Source: Azonexus fungiphilus (GTDB lineage: Bacteria > Pseudomonadota > Gammaproteobacteria > Burkholderiales > Rhodocyclaceae). Taken from it: a stretch of 64,000 nucleotides of DNA. The stretch lies in contig NZ_RBXP01000016.1 of assembly GCF_003634965.1 (NCBI RefSeq), positions 259,778-323,777 of the forward strand. The letters run 5' to 3'. Made by a program: the position numbers and the translations under genes. The notes below the pieces were generated by a model. That model did not search any database, was not told the origin of the DNA, and worked only from the letters and a program-made list of their open reading frames with translations. Of this stretch, positions 37,074 through 46,103 are shown one piece after another (position 1 is the first letter of the stretch; every line of letters begins with the position of its first letter).

Positions 37074-37331
37074 ATGAGCGGATTCGAACACTACCGGCAG
37101 GAAATCGCCGCCCTCGATCACGAGATCCACAAGTACGCGATGATCTGCGGCGTCGATCTTGGCCAGCGGCACGAAATCGAAGCCTGTCTCGCCGAGCATC
37201 ACGCTGCCTGGGCCGACGACAAGGCGCGCGAGTCCTTGCGCGGCCTGCTCGTGCTGCGGCTCAAGGTCGAGACCGAGATGCTCGACCAGGGAATGACTCC
37301 GCCGCCGCTGGTGGCGGCGGCTGGCGACTGA
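37074..37331 (+). CDS. small hypothetical protein
   Basis: An 85-residue soluble, helical protein (FEHYRQEIAALDHEIHKYAM at the start, then LLVLRLKVETEMLDQGM). One cysteine lies in MICGVDLGQ. No signal peptide or membrane segment. It begins just after the pccA terminator, with GGGAAGCGAAA as a weak ribosome site, and converges on ccmI with 3 bases between the stops. I do not recognise a family. Codon use matches the neighbours, so it is probably real, but its transcription would need read-through or an internal promoter. Confidence 0.55.
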   Translation: MSGFEHYRQEIAALDHEIHKYAMICGVDLGQRHEIEACLAEHHAAWADDKARESLRGLLVLRLKVETEMLDQGMTPPPLVAAAGD

Positions 37332-37334
37332 AAC

Positions 37335-38174
37335 TCAGCCGCCGCGCTTCTTCATTTCCTCGATGCCCTGGCGCAGCATCTGGTCGAGTTCGGAGCCGGC
37401 CTCGACTTGCGGCAGCAGCGCTTCCCAGTAGGCGATGCCGTTCTTGGCGTCGCCGGCTTCCATGGCGGCGGCGCCGGCCAGGAACAGCGAGTGCGCGTGC
37501 TTGGGGTCGAGCTTCAGCGCCTGGTCGATCAAGGTCCTGGCCTTGCCGCTCAAACCCTTGCCCGAGGCCATCGCCAGCGTTTCGGCGTAGCTGGCGAGCA
37601 GTTCCGGATCCTGGGCGATGAAGGCCTCGGCCTTGGCGTAGGCGTCGACCGCCTCGGCGTAACGGCCGAGCATCTTGTACGAACGGCCGAGCATCACCCA
37701 GCCGTTCATGTCGTCCGGGTTGTCCTGCATCTTCGCGGCCAGCTTGGCGACCATGCCTTCGATGTCGGCGGCGGTCATCTGTTTTTGCGGCGCGGTGTTG
37801 ACCGGATCGAGCGCGGCCGGGTTGCCGAGCAGCGCGTAGCCGCCCATTGCGGCGATCGGCAGCAGGAGCAGCAGGACGATCGCGGTCGGCCGGCTGGTCG
37901 GCGGGCTGGCCGCGGTGTCGCCATCGGCAACGTCGACTTCGTCGAGCAGGCGGCGCTGCAGCTCGCTGCGTGCCTGTTCGTAATCCTCGGCGGTGAGCGA
38001 GCCTTCGCTGCGCTCGCGCTCGAGTTCGGCGAGCTGGTCGCGGAAGATCGCGAGATTGGCCGCCTTGCGGTCGGCGTCAACGGCGCGGCGGCGCTTGCCG
38101 AACCACAGCGAGGGCAGGACCAGCGCCGCGGTGGCGACGATGATCAGGATGGCGTAGAGGGCGAACTGGGTCAT
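37335..38174 (-). CDS. ccmI: cytochrome c maturation protein CcmI (TPR)
   Basis: A 279-residue protein. Two N-terminal hydrophobic segments (about residues 4-22 and 95-115) flank a cytoplasmic coiled region (LAIFRDQLAELERERSEGSLT), followed by periplasmic tetratricopeptide repeats (GWVMLGRSYKMLGRYAEAVDAYAKAEAF, in parts). CcmI chaperones apocytochrome c to the heme lyase CcmF/H. It is the last gene of the ccm operon and overlaps ccmH by 4 bases. Confidence 0.9.
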   Translation of the reverse strand: MTQFALYAILIIVATAALVLPSLWFGKRRRAVDADRKAANLAIFRDQLAELERERSEGSLTAEDYEQARSELQRRLLDEVDVADGDTAASPPTSRPTAIVLLLLLPIAAMGGYALLGNPAALDPVNTAPQKQMTAADIEGMVAKLAAKMQDNPDDMNGWVMLGRSYKMLGRYAEAVDAYAKAEAFIAQDPELLASYAETLAMASGKGLSGKARTLIDQALKLDPKHAHSLFLAGAAAMEAGDAKNGIAYWEALLPQVEAGSELDQMLRQGIEEMKKRGG

Positions 38175-38650
38175 TTCGGATCGGCTTCGTTGAGCAGCGC
38201 TTCGGCGCGGCGGGCTTCATCGGCGGAAAGCGGCTTGTCGGCGACGGCAACCTCGACGGCGCGGCGCTTGAGGTAGCTGCGCATGGCCAGGATGCCGATC
38301 AGCAGGAGCAGGATCGGGCCGGCCCAGAGCAGCAGCGTGATGCCCTTGACCGGCGGACGGTAGAGCACGAAATCGCCGTAGCGGGTCACCATGAAGTCGA
38401 GGATCTCGTTGTCCGAGCGACCGTCGCGGATCATGCCGCGGATCTCGCGGCGGAGGTCGACGGCGAGCTCGGCGTTGGAATCGGCGATCGTCTCGTTCTG
38501 GCAGACCAGGCAGCGCAGTTCCTTCGAGAGGGCCTGCAGGCGCTTTTCGGCGACCGGGTCGTCGGCGATCGCGGCTTCGTAGGTGGCCGAGGCGAAGACA
38601 ACGGTCGACAGCAGTCCGAGGGCAAAAACCAGGGTGCGGACGATGATCAT
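38171..38650 (-). CDS. ccmH: cytochrome c maturation protein CcmH
   Basis: A 159-residue thiol protein with a signal peptide (residues 1-22). The redox motif LRCLVCQNETIADSNAELA lies near residue 46, with MVTRYGDFVLYRPP after it, then a C-terminal membrane anchor (about 105-125). It reduces apocytochrome c thiols and works with CcmF. I chose the ATG at 38650; the longer frame runs into ccmG. It overlaps both neighbours by 4 bases. Confidence 0.93.
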   Translation of the reverse strand: MIIVRTLVFALGLLSTVVFASATYEAAIADDPVAEKRLQALSKELRCLVCQNETIADSNAELAVDLRREIRGMIRDGRSDNEILDFMVTRYGDFVLYRPPVKGITLLLWAGPILLLLIGILAMRSYLKRRAVEVAVADKPLSADEARRAEALLNEADPK

Positions 38651-39234
38651 TTGTTGAGCTCCGCGACCAGGGGCAGGATCTTCTCGTTGAGCACCTGCGG
38701 GCTGACCGGTCCGGTGTGCTTCATGCGGATGATGCCGGCCTTGTCGATGACATAGGTTTCCGGGACGCCATAGACGCCGTAGTCGATGCCGACCCGGCCG
38801 TCGATGTCCATTGCCGTCAGCAGGTAGGGGTCGCCGTGTTCCTTCAGCCAGCCGGCGGCGCGTTCGAGCGCCATCGGCACTTCCTGCTCGGCCGGGACGC
38901 GGCGCATGTCGATGGCGCCGTCGCCGCGCAGTTCCTTGTAGTTCAGGCCGACGATCGGGGTGCCGTTGCCGCGCCGCGAGAAATCGACCAGCACCGGGTG
39001 CTCCTGGCGGCAGGAGACGCACCACGAGGCCCAGACGTTGAGCAGCCAGACCTTGCCCTTCATGTCCTCGGGGCCGATAGTTTTGTCTGCCTGGCCGAGC
39101 ACCGCCAGGCGGAACGCCGGGGCCGGTTTGCCGACCAGCGGCGAGGGCACTTCGCGCGGGTTCAGGTTGAGCCCGACGGCGAGCAGCACGACGAGCGCGG
39201 CGAAGGCGCCGAGAATCCAGTAGTAGCGGTTCAT
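38647..39234 (-). CDS. ccmG: thiol:disulfide interchange protein CcmG/DsbE
   Basis: A 195-residue thioredoxin-fold protein anchored by an N-terminal helix (residues 5-24). The active site is WASWCVSCRQEHPVL near residue 79, with the acidic GVYGVPETYVID cis-Pro loop near residue 150. It keeps the apocytochrome heme-binding cysteines reduced in the periplasm. The ATG at 39234 overlaps the ccmF stop; the open frame continues through ccmF but only as an out-of-frame shadow. Confidence 0.93.
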   Translation of the reverse strand: MNRYYWILGAFAALVVLLAVGLNLNPREVPSPLVGKPAPAFRLAVLGQADKTIGPEDMKGKVWLLNVWASWCVSCRQEHPVLVDFSRRGNGTPIVGLNYKELRGDGAIDMRRVPAEQEVPMALERAAGWLKEHGDPYLLTAMDIDGRVGIDYGVYGVPETYVIDKAGIIRMKHTGPVSPQVLNEKILPLVAELNK

Positions 39235-41201
39235 GCCTGTTCTCCGGTGGCCTTGCGCCGGTTGCGGTAGCGGCGGTCGAGCATGGCCAGCAGGCCGCCC
39301 AGCGACATGATCACGCAGCCGCCCCAGATCCAGTCGACGAAAGGCTTGTAATAGACGCGGACGGCCCATTCGCCGTCCGGCTTGTCGGGATTGATCGGTT
39401 CGCCGAGCGAGACGTAGACGTCGCGCAGCAGGCCGGCGTCGATCGCGGCTTCGGTCATCGGCATCGACGACGAGAAGTAGTTGCGCTTCTCCGGGTCGAG
39501 CTTGCGGATGAAGCGGCCGTTCATCGCCAGGTCGAAATCGCCTTGCGCGGCCTGGTAGTTCGGCCCCTGCACCGAACGCACGCCGTTGAAGGTGAAGCTG
39601 TAGCCGCTGACCTCGATGGTGTCGCCGGGGCCCATCTTGACGTCCTTTTCCTGCTCGTAGCTGGATACCATGGTGACGCCGACGACGAACACGGCAACCC
39701 CGACGTGCGCCAGATGCATGCCGGCGAAGGCTGCCGGCTGATCGAGGGCGGCGGCGATGAAACCGCGTTCGCCGCGGGTTGCCTGGACGCGCTGAACGAA
39801 GTTGATTGCCGCGGTCAGCGTGATCCACACCGCGAGCAGCAGGCCGAGCGCGGTCAACGCCTTCCACTGGCCATAAACCAGCGGCAGCGCGATGGCGACG
39901 GCGACCGCAGCGGCGAAGGCCCAGCGGGTCAGGCGCAGGATCTCCGGCAGCGAGGCCGATTTCCAGCGGGCGAACGGGGCGACGCCCATGAGGAAGAGCA
40001 CCGGCACCATCACCGGTACGAAGACCGCATCGAAATACGGCGGACCGACCGAGATCTTGCCGACGCCGAGGGCATCGATCAGCAGCGGATAGAGCGTGCC
40101 GAGCAGCACCGTCGCGCAGGAAACGACGAGCAGCACGTTGTTGGTGAGCAGCAGCGATTCGCGCGAGACCAGCCCGAACTTGCCGCCGAGACCGACCGAG
40201 GGGGCGCGCCAGGCGAACAGCGCGAGCGAGGTGCCGATCACCGCAACCAGGAAGACGAGGATGAAGATGCCGCGGGTCGGGTCGGTGGCGAAGGCATGCA
40301 CCGAGGTGAGCACGCCCGAGCGGACGAGGAAGGTGCCAAGCAGCGACAGCGAGAAGGCGGAAATTGCCAGCAGCACCGTCCAGTTCTTGAAGCTGCCGCG
40401 TTTTTCGGTGACCGCCAGCGAGTGGATCAGCGCCGTGCCGACCAGCCAGGGCATGAACGACGCATTCTCGACCGGGTCCCAGAACCACCAGCCGCCCCAG
40501 CCCAGCTCGTAGTACGCCCACCACGAACCCATCGCGATGCCGAGTGTCAGGAACACCCAGGCTGCCGTCGTCCACGGCCGCGACCAGCGCGCCCAGGCGG
40601 CGTCGAGCTTGCCCGAGAGCAGTGCGGCGATGGCGAAGGCGTAGGCCACCGAGAAGCCGACGTAGCCCATGTAGAGCAGCGGCGGGTGGATGATCAGGCC
40701 GGGGTCCTGGAGCAGCGGGTTGAGGTCGCGGCCTTCGGCGACGCCGGGCAGCAGGCGTTCGAAGGGGTTCGACGTGAACAGGATGAAGAGCAGGAAGCCG
40801 AAGCAGACCAGGCCGAGGGTGCCGAGCACGCGGGCGAGCATGGCTTCCGGCAGCTGCTGGGAGAAGATGCGCACGGCCAGCGCCCACCATGACATCATCA
40901 GCATCCACAGCAGCAGCGAGCCTTCATGGCCGCCCCACACGGCCGACATCCGGTATTCGAGCGGCAGCAGCGAGTTCGAGTGCTGGGCGACGTAGACCAC
41001 CGAGAAGTCGTTGGCGACGAAGGCCCAGGTCAGGCAGGCGAAGGACAGGGTGACCAGCAGCGCGAAGGCGGTGGTTGCCGGGCGGGCCAGCGCGATCCAT
41101 GGCTGGCGCCCGGTGTGCGCGCCGATCAGCGGCAAGGTGCCGAGCAGCAGGGCGATCAGCGTGGCGAGGATGAGGGCGAAATGGCCAAGTTCGGGAATCA
41201 T
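39231..41201 (-). CDS. ccmF: heme lyase CcmF
   Basis: A 656-residue membrane protein with about fifteen helices. The tryptophan-rich WWD motif GWGGWWFWDPVENASFMPWL lies near residue 232, with conserved heme-ligand histidines around it. It attaches heme from holo-CcmE to apocytochrome c. Length is normal. It lies between ccmE and ccmG with a 2-base gap and a 4-base overlap, respectively. Confidence 0.95.
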   Translation of the reverse strand: MIPELGHFALILATLIALLLGTLPLIGAHTGRQPWIALARPATTAFALLVTLSFACLTWAFVANDFSVVYVAQHSNSLLPLEYRMSAVWGGHEGSLLLWMLMMSWWALAVRIFSQQLPEAMLARVLGTLGLVCFGFLLFILFTSNPFERLLPGVAEGRDLNPLLQDPGLIIHPPLLYMGYVGFSVAYAFAIAALLSGKLDAAWARWSRPWTTAAWVFLTLGIAMGSWWAYYELGWGGWWFWDPVENASFMPWLVGTALIHSLAVTEKRGSFKNWTVLLAISAFSLSLLGTFLVRSGVLTSVHAFATDPTRGIFILVFLVAVIGTSLALFAWRAPSVGLGGKFGLVSRESLLLTNNVLLVVSCATVLLGTLYPLLIDALGVGKISVGPPYFDAVFVPVMVPVLFLMGVAPFARWKSASLPEILRLTRWAFAAAVAVAIALPLVYGQWKALTALGLLLAVWITLTAAINFVQRVQATRGERGFIAAALDQPAAFAGMHLAHVGVAVFVVGVTMVSSYEQEKDVKMGPGDTIEVSGYSFTFNGVRSVQGPNYQAAQGDFDLAMNGRFIRKLDPEKRNYFSSSMPMTEAAIDAGLLRDVYVSLGEPINPDKPDGEWAVRVYYKPFVDWIWGGCVIMSLGGLLAMLDRRYRNRRKATGEQA

Positions 41202-41203
41202 GC

Positions 41204-41692
41204 TCAGTAGCTCGCTTTCGGTTGGGCCGCCTTGGCCGCTTCCTGCTCGGCCTGTTTCTGGACGCCGCGGACGTGTGCGTCGTTGAGCGCCTTGGCCGCT
41301 TCCGGCGGCATGTAGTTCTCGTCGTGCTTGGCCAGCACTTCCTGGGCCTTGAAGCTGCCGTCCGGCAGCAGGCGCCCCTGGGCGACGGCGCCCTTGCCTT
41401 CCATGAACAGGTCGGGAAGGATGCCGACGTAGTCGACGACGATGTCGGATTCGGAATCGGTGACGATGAAGCGGATGGTCACGCCGTCGGCCTGGCGCTG
41501 GATGCTGCCCTCCTTGACCAGGCCACCGATGCGGAACAGCTTGTCCTGCGGGGCCTTGCCCTGGGCGACATCGGTCGGCGAGATGTACAGGGCGATGTTG
41601 CTGTTGAGGGCGTTCAGCACCAGCGCGGCGATGATGCCGACGAGCGCGACCGCCCCGCCGATCAGGGCGAGTTTCTTGTGGCGTGACTTCAT
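41204..41692 (-). CDS. ccmE: heme chaperone CcmE
   Basis: A 162-residue periplasmic heme chaperone with an N-terminal anchor (residues 7-29) and a beta-barrel OB domain. The covalent heme-binding histidine is His123 in [12 protein letters not shown]. The C-terminal tail is Ala/Gln/Lys-rich. It carries heme from CcmC to CcmF. It overlaps ccmD by 4 bases. Confidence 0.95.
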   Translation of the reverse strand: MKSRHKKLALIGGAVALVGIIAALVLNALNSNIALYISPTDVAQGKAPQDKLFRIGGLVKEGSIQRQADGVTIRFIVTDSESDIVVDYVGILPDLFMEGKGAVAQGRLLPDGSFKAQEVLAKHDENYMPPEAAKALNDAHVRGVQKQAEQEAAKAAQPKASY

Positions 41693-41877
41693 GCTTCGGT
41701 ACTCCGGGATTCTGCGCGCAGCTGGCGCTTCAGGCGGGCGACGGTGGCCTTGCGGTTGCGGGCGACGACGATCGGTTCGATCAGCATCGCCAGCGCGGTG
41801 ACGCCGAAGGAGCCCCAGACGTAAAGTCCGTAGCCGCCCATGGCGAGGAAATCGGAAAAGCTGTTCCAGTAGATCAT
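41689..41877 (-). CDS. ccmD: heme exporter protein CcmD
   Basis: A 62-residue protein with one membrane helix (about residues 16-38, [21 protein letters not shown], in part) and a basic cytoplasmic tail ([19 protein letters not shown]). CcmD releases holo-CcmE from the CcmABC complex. I chose the ATG at 41877, which overlaps the ccmC stop; the open frame runs much further upstream but that part is a shadow of ccmC. Tiny length and position are typical. Confidence 0.9.
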   Translation of the reverse strand: MIYWNSFSDFLAMGGYGLYVWGSFGVTALAMLIEPIVVARNRKATVARLKRQLRAESRSTEA

Positions 41878-42620
41878 TGCTCGCCTCCGGCCAGTTCCTT
41901 CCTGACCCACTCGGTGTGGCGCTCGCGCTCGAGCAGGATGGTGCGCACCCGGGCCAGGGCGACGGCGATCGAATACATCCAGAAGGCCAGCGCCATCAGC
42001 AGCATGCCCCAGAGCATGACCTCGGCCATTGCCGACTTGGTCAGGTTGACGCTCGACCCCTGGTGCAGCGTGTTCCACCATTTCACCGAGAAATAGATGA
42101 TCGGGATATTGACCACGCCGACCAGCAGCAGGATGCCGCCGGCCTTGTCGGCCCGGCGGGCGTCGTCGATCGCGGCGACCAGGGCCATGTAGCCGATGTA
42201 GAGGAAGAGCAGGATCAGTTCGGAGGTCAGCCGGGCGTCCCAGACCCACCAGGTGCCCCACATCGGCTTGCCCCACAGGGCGCCGGTCCACAGCGAGAGG
42301 AAGGCCATCAGCGCACCGGTCGGTGCCAGCGCCTGCGCCATCATGCCCGACAGGCGGGTGTTGAAGGCCAGGCCGATGGCCGCCCAGAAGGCCATGACGA
42401 GGTAGATGAACATGCTCATCCACGAGGTTGGAACATGGATGAAGATGATCCGGTAACCCTCGCCCTGCTGGAAGTCGGTCGGTGCGACGAGCATGCCGAC
42501 ATAGAGCCCGGCAAGGCCGAACAGGATGCCGGCGGCGACGAACCAGGGAATCATCTTGCCGGCCAGCGGGTAGAAGGTGGCGGGCGACGCGAAACGGTAC
42601 AGGTTGAAGCGGTCGTTCAT
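41874..42620 (-). CDS. ccmC: heme exporter protein CcmC
   Basis: A 248-residue protein with six membrane helices and the WWD-type motif [23 protein letters not shown] (in part) near residue 120. Conserved histidines flank it. CcmC presents heme to CcmE in the periplasm. It overlaps ccmB and ccmD by 4 bases each. Confidence 0.94.
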   Translation of the reverse strand: MNDRFNLYRFASPATFYPLAGKMIPWFVAAGILFGLAGLYVGMLVAPTDFQQGEGYRIIFIHVPTSWMSMFIYLVMAFWAAIGLAFNTRLSGMMAQALAPTGALMAFLSLWTGALWGKPMWGTWWVWDARLTSELILLFLYIGYMALVAAIDDARRADKAGGILLLVGVVNIPIIYFSVKWWNTLHQGSSVNLTKSAMAEVMLWGMLLMALAFWMYSIAVALARVRTILLERERHTEWVRKELAGGEQ

Positions 42621-43285
42621 TCGAGGGCGATCTTCAGGGCCGCAGCCGACGCCCAGGGGGCGAAACCGATTGCGGCGATGGTCATTGCAGCGAGCAGTGA
42701 AAGATGTCCTTCCCCCCCGAGACCGGACACCGTGGCATCGACTGCACCAGCGCCGAATATTAGCACCGGAATGTAGAGGGGGAGAACAAGCAGGGACAAA
42801 AGTACGCCGCCGCCGCGCAGGCCCAGCGTCAGCGCCGCGCCGATGGCGCCGATGCCGGACAACGCCGGGGTGCCGAGCAGGATGGCGCCGGTGAGCACGA
42901 GCAGGGCGTCGCCGGCGAGGTCGAACTGGATGCCCAGCACTGGCGCGATCAGCGCCAGCGGCAGGCCGGAAACCAGCCAGTGGGCGATCACCTTGCCGGT
43001 GACCACCAGACCGAGCGGATGCGGCGACAGTGCCAGTTGCTCGAGCGTCCCGTCGCGGTGGTCGTCGGCGAACAACCGGGGCAGCGAGAGCATTGTCGCC
43101 AGCAGCGCGGCAACCCAGAGCACGCCGGGCGCCAACTGCCGCAGGAGATCGACCTCGGGGCCGATGCCGAGCGGAAACAGGCTGACGACGATGACGAAGA
43201 AGAACAGCGCCGAGACGATGTCGGCCTGGCGACGCATCGCCAGCTTGAGGTCGCGGGCGATTACGGAAAAGACGATGTCGAGCAT
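42617..43285 (-). CDS. ccmB: heme exporter protein CcmB
   Basis: A 222-residue integral protein with six hydrophobic segments. The N-terminal VIARDLKLAMRRQADIVSALFFF (in part) and the ADDHRDGTLEQLALSP block near residue 73 are characteristic of CcmB, the permease partner of the ATPase CcmA. It starts 10 bases after ccmA and overlaps ccmC by 4 bases. Confidence 0.94.
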   Translation of the reverse strand: MLDIVFSVIARDLKLAMRRQADIVSALFFFVIVVSLFPLGIGPEVDLLRQLAPGVLWVAALLATMLSLPRLFADDHRDGTLEQLALSPHPLGLVVTGKVIAHWLVSGLPLALIAPVLGIQFDLAGDALLVLTGAILLGTPALSGIGAIGAALTLGLRGGGVLLSLLVLPLYIPVLIFGAGAVDATVSGLGGEGHLSLLAAMTIAAIGFAPWASAAALKIALE

Positions 43286-43295
43286 GCCTGCTTCC

Positions 43296-43910
43296 TCAGC
43301 CGATGCGCAGTTCGCGGACGCGCCCGGCGGGGATGGCGACCGGCTGGTGGGTGGTCATCACGGCCATGCCGCCGCGCTGGAGGTGGCCGGAAATGATGCC
43401 GGCGAGCCAGTCGACCGCCAGCACGTCGAGAGCGACGAACGGTTCGTCGAGAATCCATAGCGGGCGCCGGTCGACCACCAGCCGGGCCAGCGCGACCCGG
43501 CGCTTCTGGCCCTGCGACAGGTATTTGCAGGCGAGGTCCTCGCGGCCGGCGAGGCCGACCTGTTCGAGGGCGTCGATGGCGTCGTCCTCGGGCAGCGTGG
43601 TGCCGCCGAGACGGGCGGCGGCGAGCAGGTTCTCGAGCGGCGTCAGCTCTTCCTTGATGGCGTTGAGATGGCCGAGATAGCAGAGGGCGCCGTGATAGTC
43701 GTCCTTCTGGCTGCGGATCGGCCTGCCCTGCCAGCGGATCTCGCCGTCTTCCGGCGGCAGCAGCCCGATCAGCATGCGCAGCAGGCTGGTCTTGCCGGCG
43801 CCGTTGCGTCCCTGCAGATACAGCAGTTCGCCGGCGGACAGTGTGAAGCCGAGGCCTGCGAACAGGCGGCGCTCGCCGCGCACGCATTCCAGATTTTCAG
43901 CTTCCAGCAT
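43296..43910 (-). CDS. ccmA: heme export ATP-binding protein CcmA
   Basis: A 204-residue ABC ATPase. Walker A is GRNGAGKTSLLRML near residue 34, the signature LSQGQKRRVALARL near residue 125, and Walker B WILDEPFVALD near residue 148. It energises release of heme-bound CcmE. It is the first gene of the operon; the promoter should lie in 43911-43985. Antisense open frames here are codon-bias shadows. Confidence 0.94.
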   Translation of the reverse strand: MLEAENLECVRGERRLFAGLGFTLSAGELLYLQGRNGAGKTSLLRMLIGLLPPEDGEIRWQGRPIRSQKDDYHGALCYLGHLNAIKEELTPLENLLAAARLGGTTLPEDDAIDALEQVGLAGREDLACKYLSQGQKRRVALARLVVDRRPLWILDEPFVALDVLAVDWLAGIISGHLQRGGMAVMTTHQPVAIPAGRVRELRIG

Positions 43911-43985
43911 GGCAAATACCCTGATGCGACAGGGGCAAATTATGGACGCGCAAGTGTACCGGCAGATTGAGGTGAATCAAACAGG

Positions 43986-44010
43986 AAAAAAACGGGGGCC
44001 GAAGCCCCCG
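43986..44010 (-). terminator. rho-independent terminator of the peroxidase gene
   Basis: On the minus strand CGGGGGC-TTCG-GCCCCCG is followed by seven T. The UUCG tetraloop gives a very stable hairpin, 25 bases after the peroxidase stop. Confidence 0.92.
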
Positions 44011-44034
44011 AATCGGAGAGATGGAGCGGCCTGT

Positions 44035-45039
44035 TTACTTGAACGGCGTCGGACGCGGGGTGGCGTCGGCGGACGGCGGCAGGATCGGCAGCGTGAAGGT
44101 CGGCTGGTCGCCGGTCAGGGTCTTCAGGAAGGCGACGATCTTGGCGTTTTCGTCCTTGGTGAACTTCTTGCCCAGTTGCAGACGGCCCATGATGTCCACC
44201 GCTTCGGTCAGCGTGTTGGCGGCGCCGTCGTGGAAGTACGGATAGGTCATTTCGACGTTGCGCAGGGTCGGCACCTTGAAGTTGAAGCGGTCGGCATCCT
44301 TGCCGGTGACGCCGGCACGGCCTTCGGCGGTGGCGGTGGTCTTGTACGGCTCGACCAGACCCATCTTCTGGAAGGAGTTACCGCCGACGGCTTCGCCGTT
44401 GTGGCAGGCAACGCAGCCGCTGTCCTTGAACAGGGCGTAGCCTTCCTGCTCCTGCTTGGTCAGTGCGCTCTTGTTGCCGAGCAGCCACTGGTCGAAGCGC
44501 GAATTCGGGGTGACCAGGGTCTTCTCGAATTCGGCGATGGCCAGGGTGACCTGGTCGATGTCGATCTTGTCCTTGCCGAAGACCAGCTTGAACTCGCGGA
44601 CGTAGGCCGGGATCGATTCGAGGACGTTGATCGCCAGCGTGTGCGTGAAGGCCATTTCACCCGGGTTGGCGATCGGACCGCCGGCCTGGGCCTTGAGGTC
44701 GGCCGCGCGGCCGTCCCAGAACTGGGCCAGGTTGAGGCTGGAGTTGAGCACCGTCGGCGCGTTGATCGGGCCTTGCTGCCACTTGTCGCCGACCGAGGTC
44801 GGGATGTTGTCGGTACCACCCATCGACAGGTTGTGGCAGGTGTTGCACGACATGATGCCGGACTTCGACAGGCGCGGATCGAAATAGAGCTTCTTGCCCA
44901 GTTCGACCATGCCGAGATTGATGCTGGCCGGCGGCTTGATCGGGCTGATCGGCTCGTCGTTGGCGGCCTGGGCGGCGGTGTGGATGGCGAGTCCGGAGGC
45001 CAGGGCGATGGCTGTGGTCAGGATGGTTTGTTTCATCAT
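44035..45039 (-). CDS. di-heme cytochrome c peroxidase
   Basis: A 334-residue periplasmic enzyme of the bacterial CcpA/MauG family. Residues 1-24 form a signal peptide ending AAQAA. The two heme sites are CNTCHN near residue 68 and CVACHN near residue 215, with the conserved VPTLRNVEMTYPYFHDG segment near residue 265. It reduces hydrogen peroxide to water with electrons from cytochrome c. I chose the first of two adjacent ATG codons (45039), preceded by GAGGGAG. An FNR-like site and an OxyR-like site lie upstream, so it is probably controlled by both oxygen and peroxide. It is divergent from oxyR. Confidence 0.92.
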   Translation of the reverse strand: MMKQTILTTAIALASGLAIHTAAQAANDEPISPIKPPASINLGMVELGKKLYFDPRLSKSGIMSCNTCHNLSMGGTDNIPTSVGDKWQQGPINAPTVLNSSLNLAQFWDGRAADLKAQAGGPIANPGEMAFTHTLAINVLESIPAYVREFKLVFGKDKIDIDQVTLAIAEFEKTLVTPNSRFDQWLLGNKSALTKQEQEGYALFKDSGCVACHNGEAVGGNSFQKMGLVEPYKTTATAEGRAGVTGKDADRFNFKVPTLRNVEMTYPYFHDGAANTLTEAVDIMGRLQLGKKFTKDENAKIVAFLKTLTGDQPTFTLPILPPSADATPRPTPFK

Positions 45040-45097
45040 TGTTCTCCCTCGTTGACAAAAGTGTCCGGCCATTCTCCCCCGGGGGGGTATGCTAGAC

Positions 45098-45111
45098 TTG
45101 ATCCAAGTCAA
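45098..45111. promoter_or_regulatory. FNR-type site
   Basis: TTGAT-CCAA-GTCAA differs by one base from the FNR consensus TTGAT-N4-ATCAA. It lies 58 bases upstream of the peroxidase start, in the position of an activator, and 86 bases before oxyR. Confidence 0.65.
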
Positions 45112-45130
45112 TGTTTTTTATGGGTTTGGA

Positions 45131-45156
45131 CTATGGCTACCATAGGGAACCCCTAT
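45131..45156. promoter_or_regulatory. OxyR-type site
   Basis: CTATGG-CTA-CCATAG (45131-45145) and ATAGGG-AAC-CCTAT (45142-45156) are overlapping inverted repeats. The second contains ATAG-N7-CTAT, the OxyR recognition unit. They lie 42 bases before the oxyR start, consistent with autoregulation and with peroxide control of the divergent peroxidase. Confidence 0.65.
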
Positions 45157-45197
45157 AGATCATGAGGGTATGATCACCGGCCTAAGGAGAGAAGCAA

Positions 45198-46103
45198 ATG
45201 ACCTTGACCGAGTTGCGTTACATTGTGGCGCTTGCCCAGGAAAAGAACTTCAGTCGTGCCGCCGAGCGTTGCTCGGTCAGCCAGCCGACGCTGAGTGTCG
45301 CCATTGCGCGTCTCGAGGATGAACTCGGCGTGCAGCTGTTCGAACGCGGCAAGGGCTTCGTCAGCCCCAGCCTGGTCGGTGCCCGGGTCGTCGAGCAGGC
45401 CCAGCTGGCGCTCGAGGAAGCCGAGAAGGTGCGCCAGATCGCCCAGCGCGGTCGCGATCAGCTCGACGGCACCTTGCGCCTCGGCGTCATCCACACGATC
45501 GGCCCCTACCTGCTGCCGCAACTGATCCATTCGCTGAAGGCGGTGGCGCCGAACATGCCGCTGGCGATCGAGGAAAACATGACGGCGAATCTTGCCGACA
45601 TGCTGCGCGACAACGACATCGACGTCGCCATCCTGGCCTTGCCCTTCGACTTGCCGGGCGTACTCACCCGGCCGCTCTACGACGAGGTGTTCAAGGTCGT
45701 CGTGCCGCTCGGCCATCGCTGGGAGAACCTACCGGCGATTCCACCCGAGGAAGTGGCCGGGGACGAGGTGCTGCTGCTCAAGGCCGGCAACTGCTTCCGC
45801 GACCAGGTGCTGGGTGCCTGTCCGCAGGTCAGCAGCCCGGAGACCGACATCCGCCTCGGACACTCGATCGGCACCATCCGCTGCATGGTGGCTTCCGGGC
45901 TCGGCGTTTCGGTGTTGCCCGAAGGTGCCCTCCAGCATCCTTACAGCAACGACATGATCCGGGTCATTCCCTTCGTCCCGCCCGAACCGTCACGGCGGGT
46001 GGCGCTGGCCTGGCGCAACTGCTTCGTCCGGCCGAAGGCCATCGATGCCCTGCTGGCCGCGGTGCGCGGCCTCGATTCGCCGGCCTACCGGTTGCTGGTC
46101 TGA
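45198..46103 (+). CDS. oxyR: OxyR-type hydrogen peroxide regulator
   Basis: A 301-residue LysR-family regulator. The winged helix-turn-helix covers residues 1-60 (ELRYIVALAQEKNFSRAAERC, then SVSQPTLSVAIARLEDELG). The redox pair falls in KAGNCFRDQVLGACP as Cys199 and Cys208, the same numbers as in E. coli OxyR, where they form the peroxide-driven disulfide. The residue before Cys199 is Asn, where E. coli has His. AAGGAGAG lies before the ATG. It is divergent from a cytochrome c peroxidase, with an OxyR-type site between, and its 3' end overlaps the convergent diguanylate cyclase gene by 19 bases. Confidence 0.92.
   Translation: MTLTELRYIVALAQEKNFSRAAERCSVSQPTLSVAIARLEDELGVQLFERGKGFVSPSLVGARVVEQAQLALEEAEKVRQIAQRGRDQLDGTLRLGVIHTIGPYLLPQLIHSLKAVAPNMPLAIEENMTANLADMLRDNDIDVAILALPFDLPGVLTRPLYDEVFKVVVPLGHRWENLPAIPPEEVAGDEVLLLKAGNCFRDQVLGACPQVSSPETDIRLGHSIGTIRCMVASGLGVSVLPEGALQHPYSNDMIRVIPFVPPEPSRRVALAWRNCFVRPKAIDALLAAVRGLDSPAYRLLV

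Noticed and set aside
34973..37075. 700-codon antisense frame over pccA
   Set aside because: Same shadow effect; the plus strand carries intact biotin carboxylase and biotinyl motifs.
45061..45090. C/G-run near 45075 as a terminator
   Set aside because: It has no T-run on either strand at the right distance and lies in a divergent promoter region.
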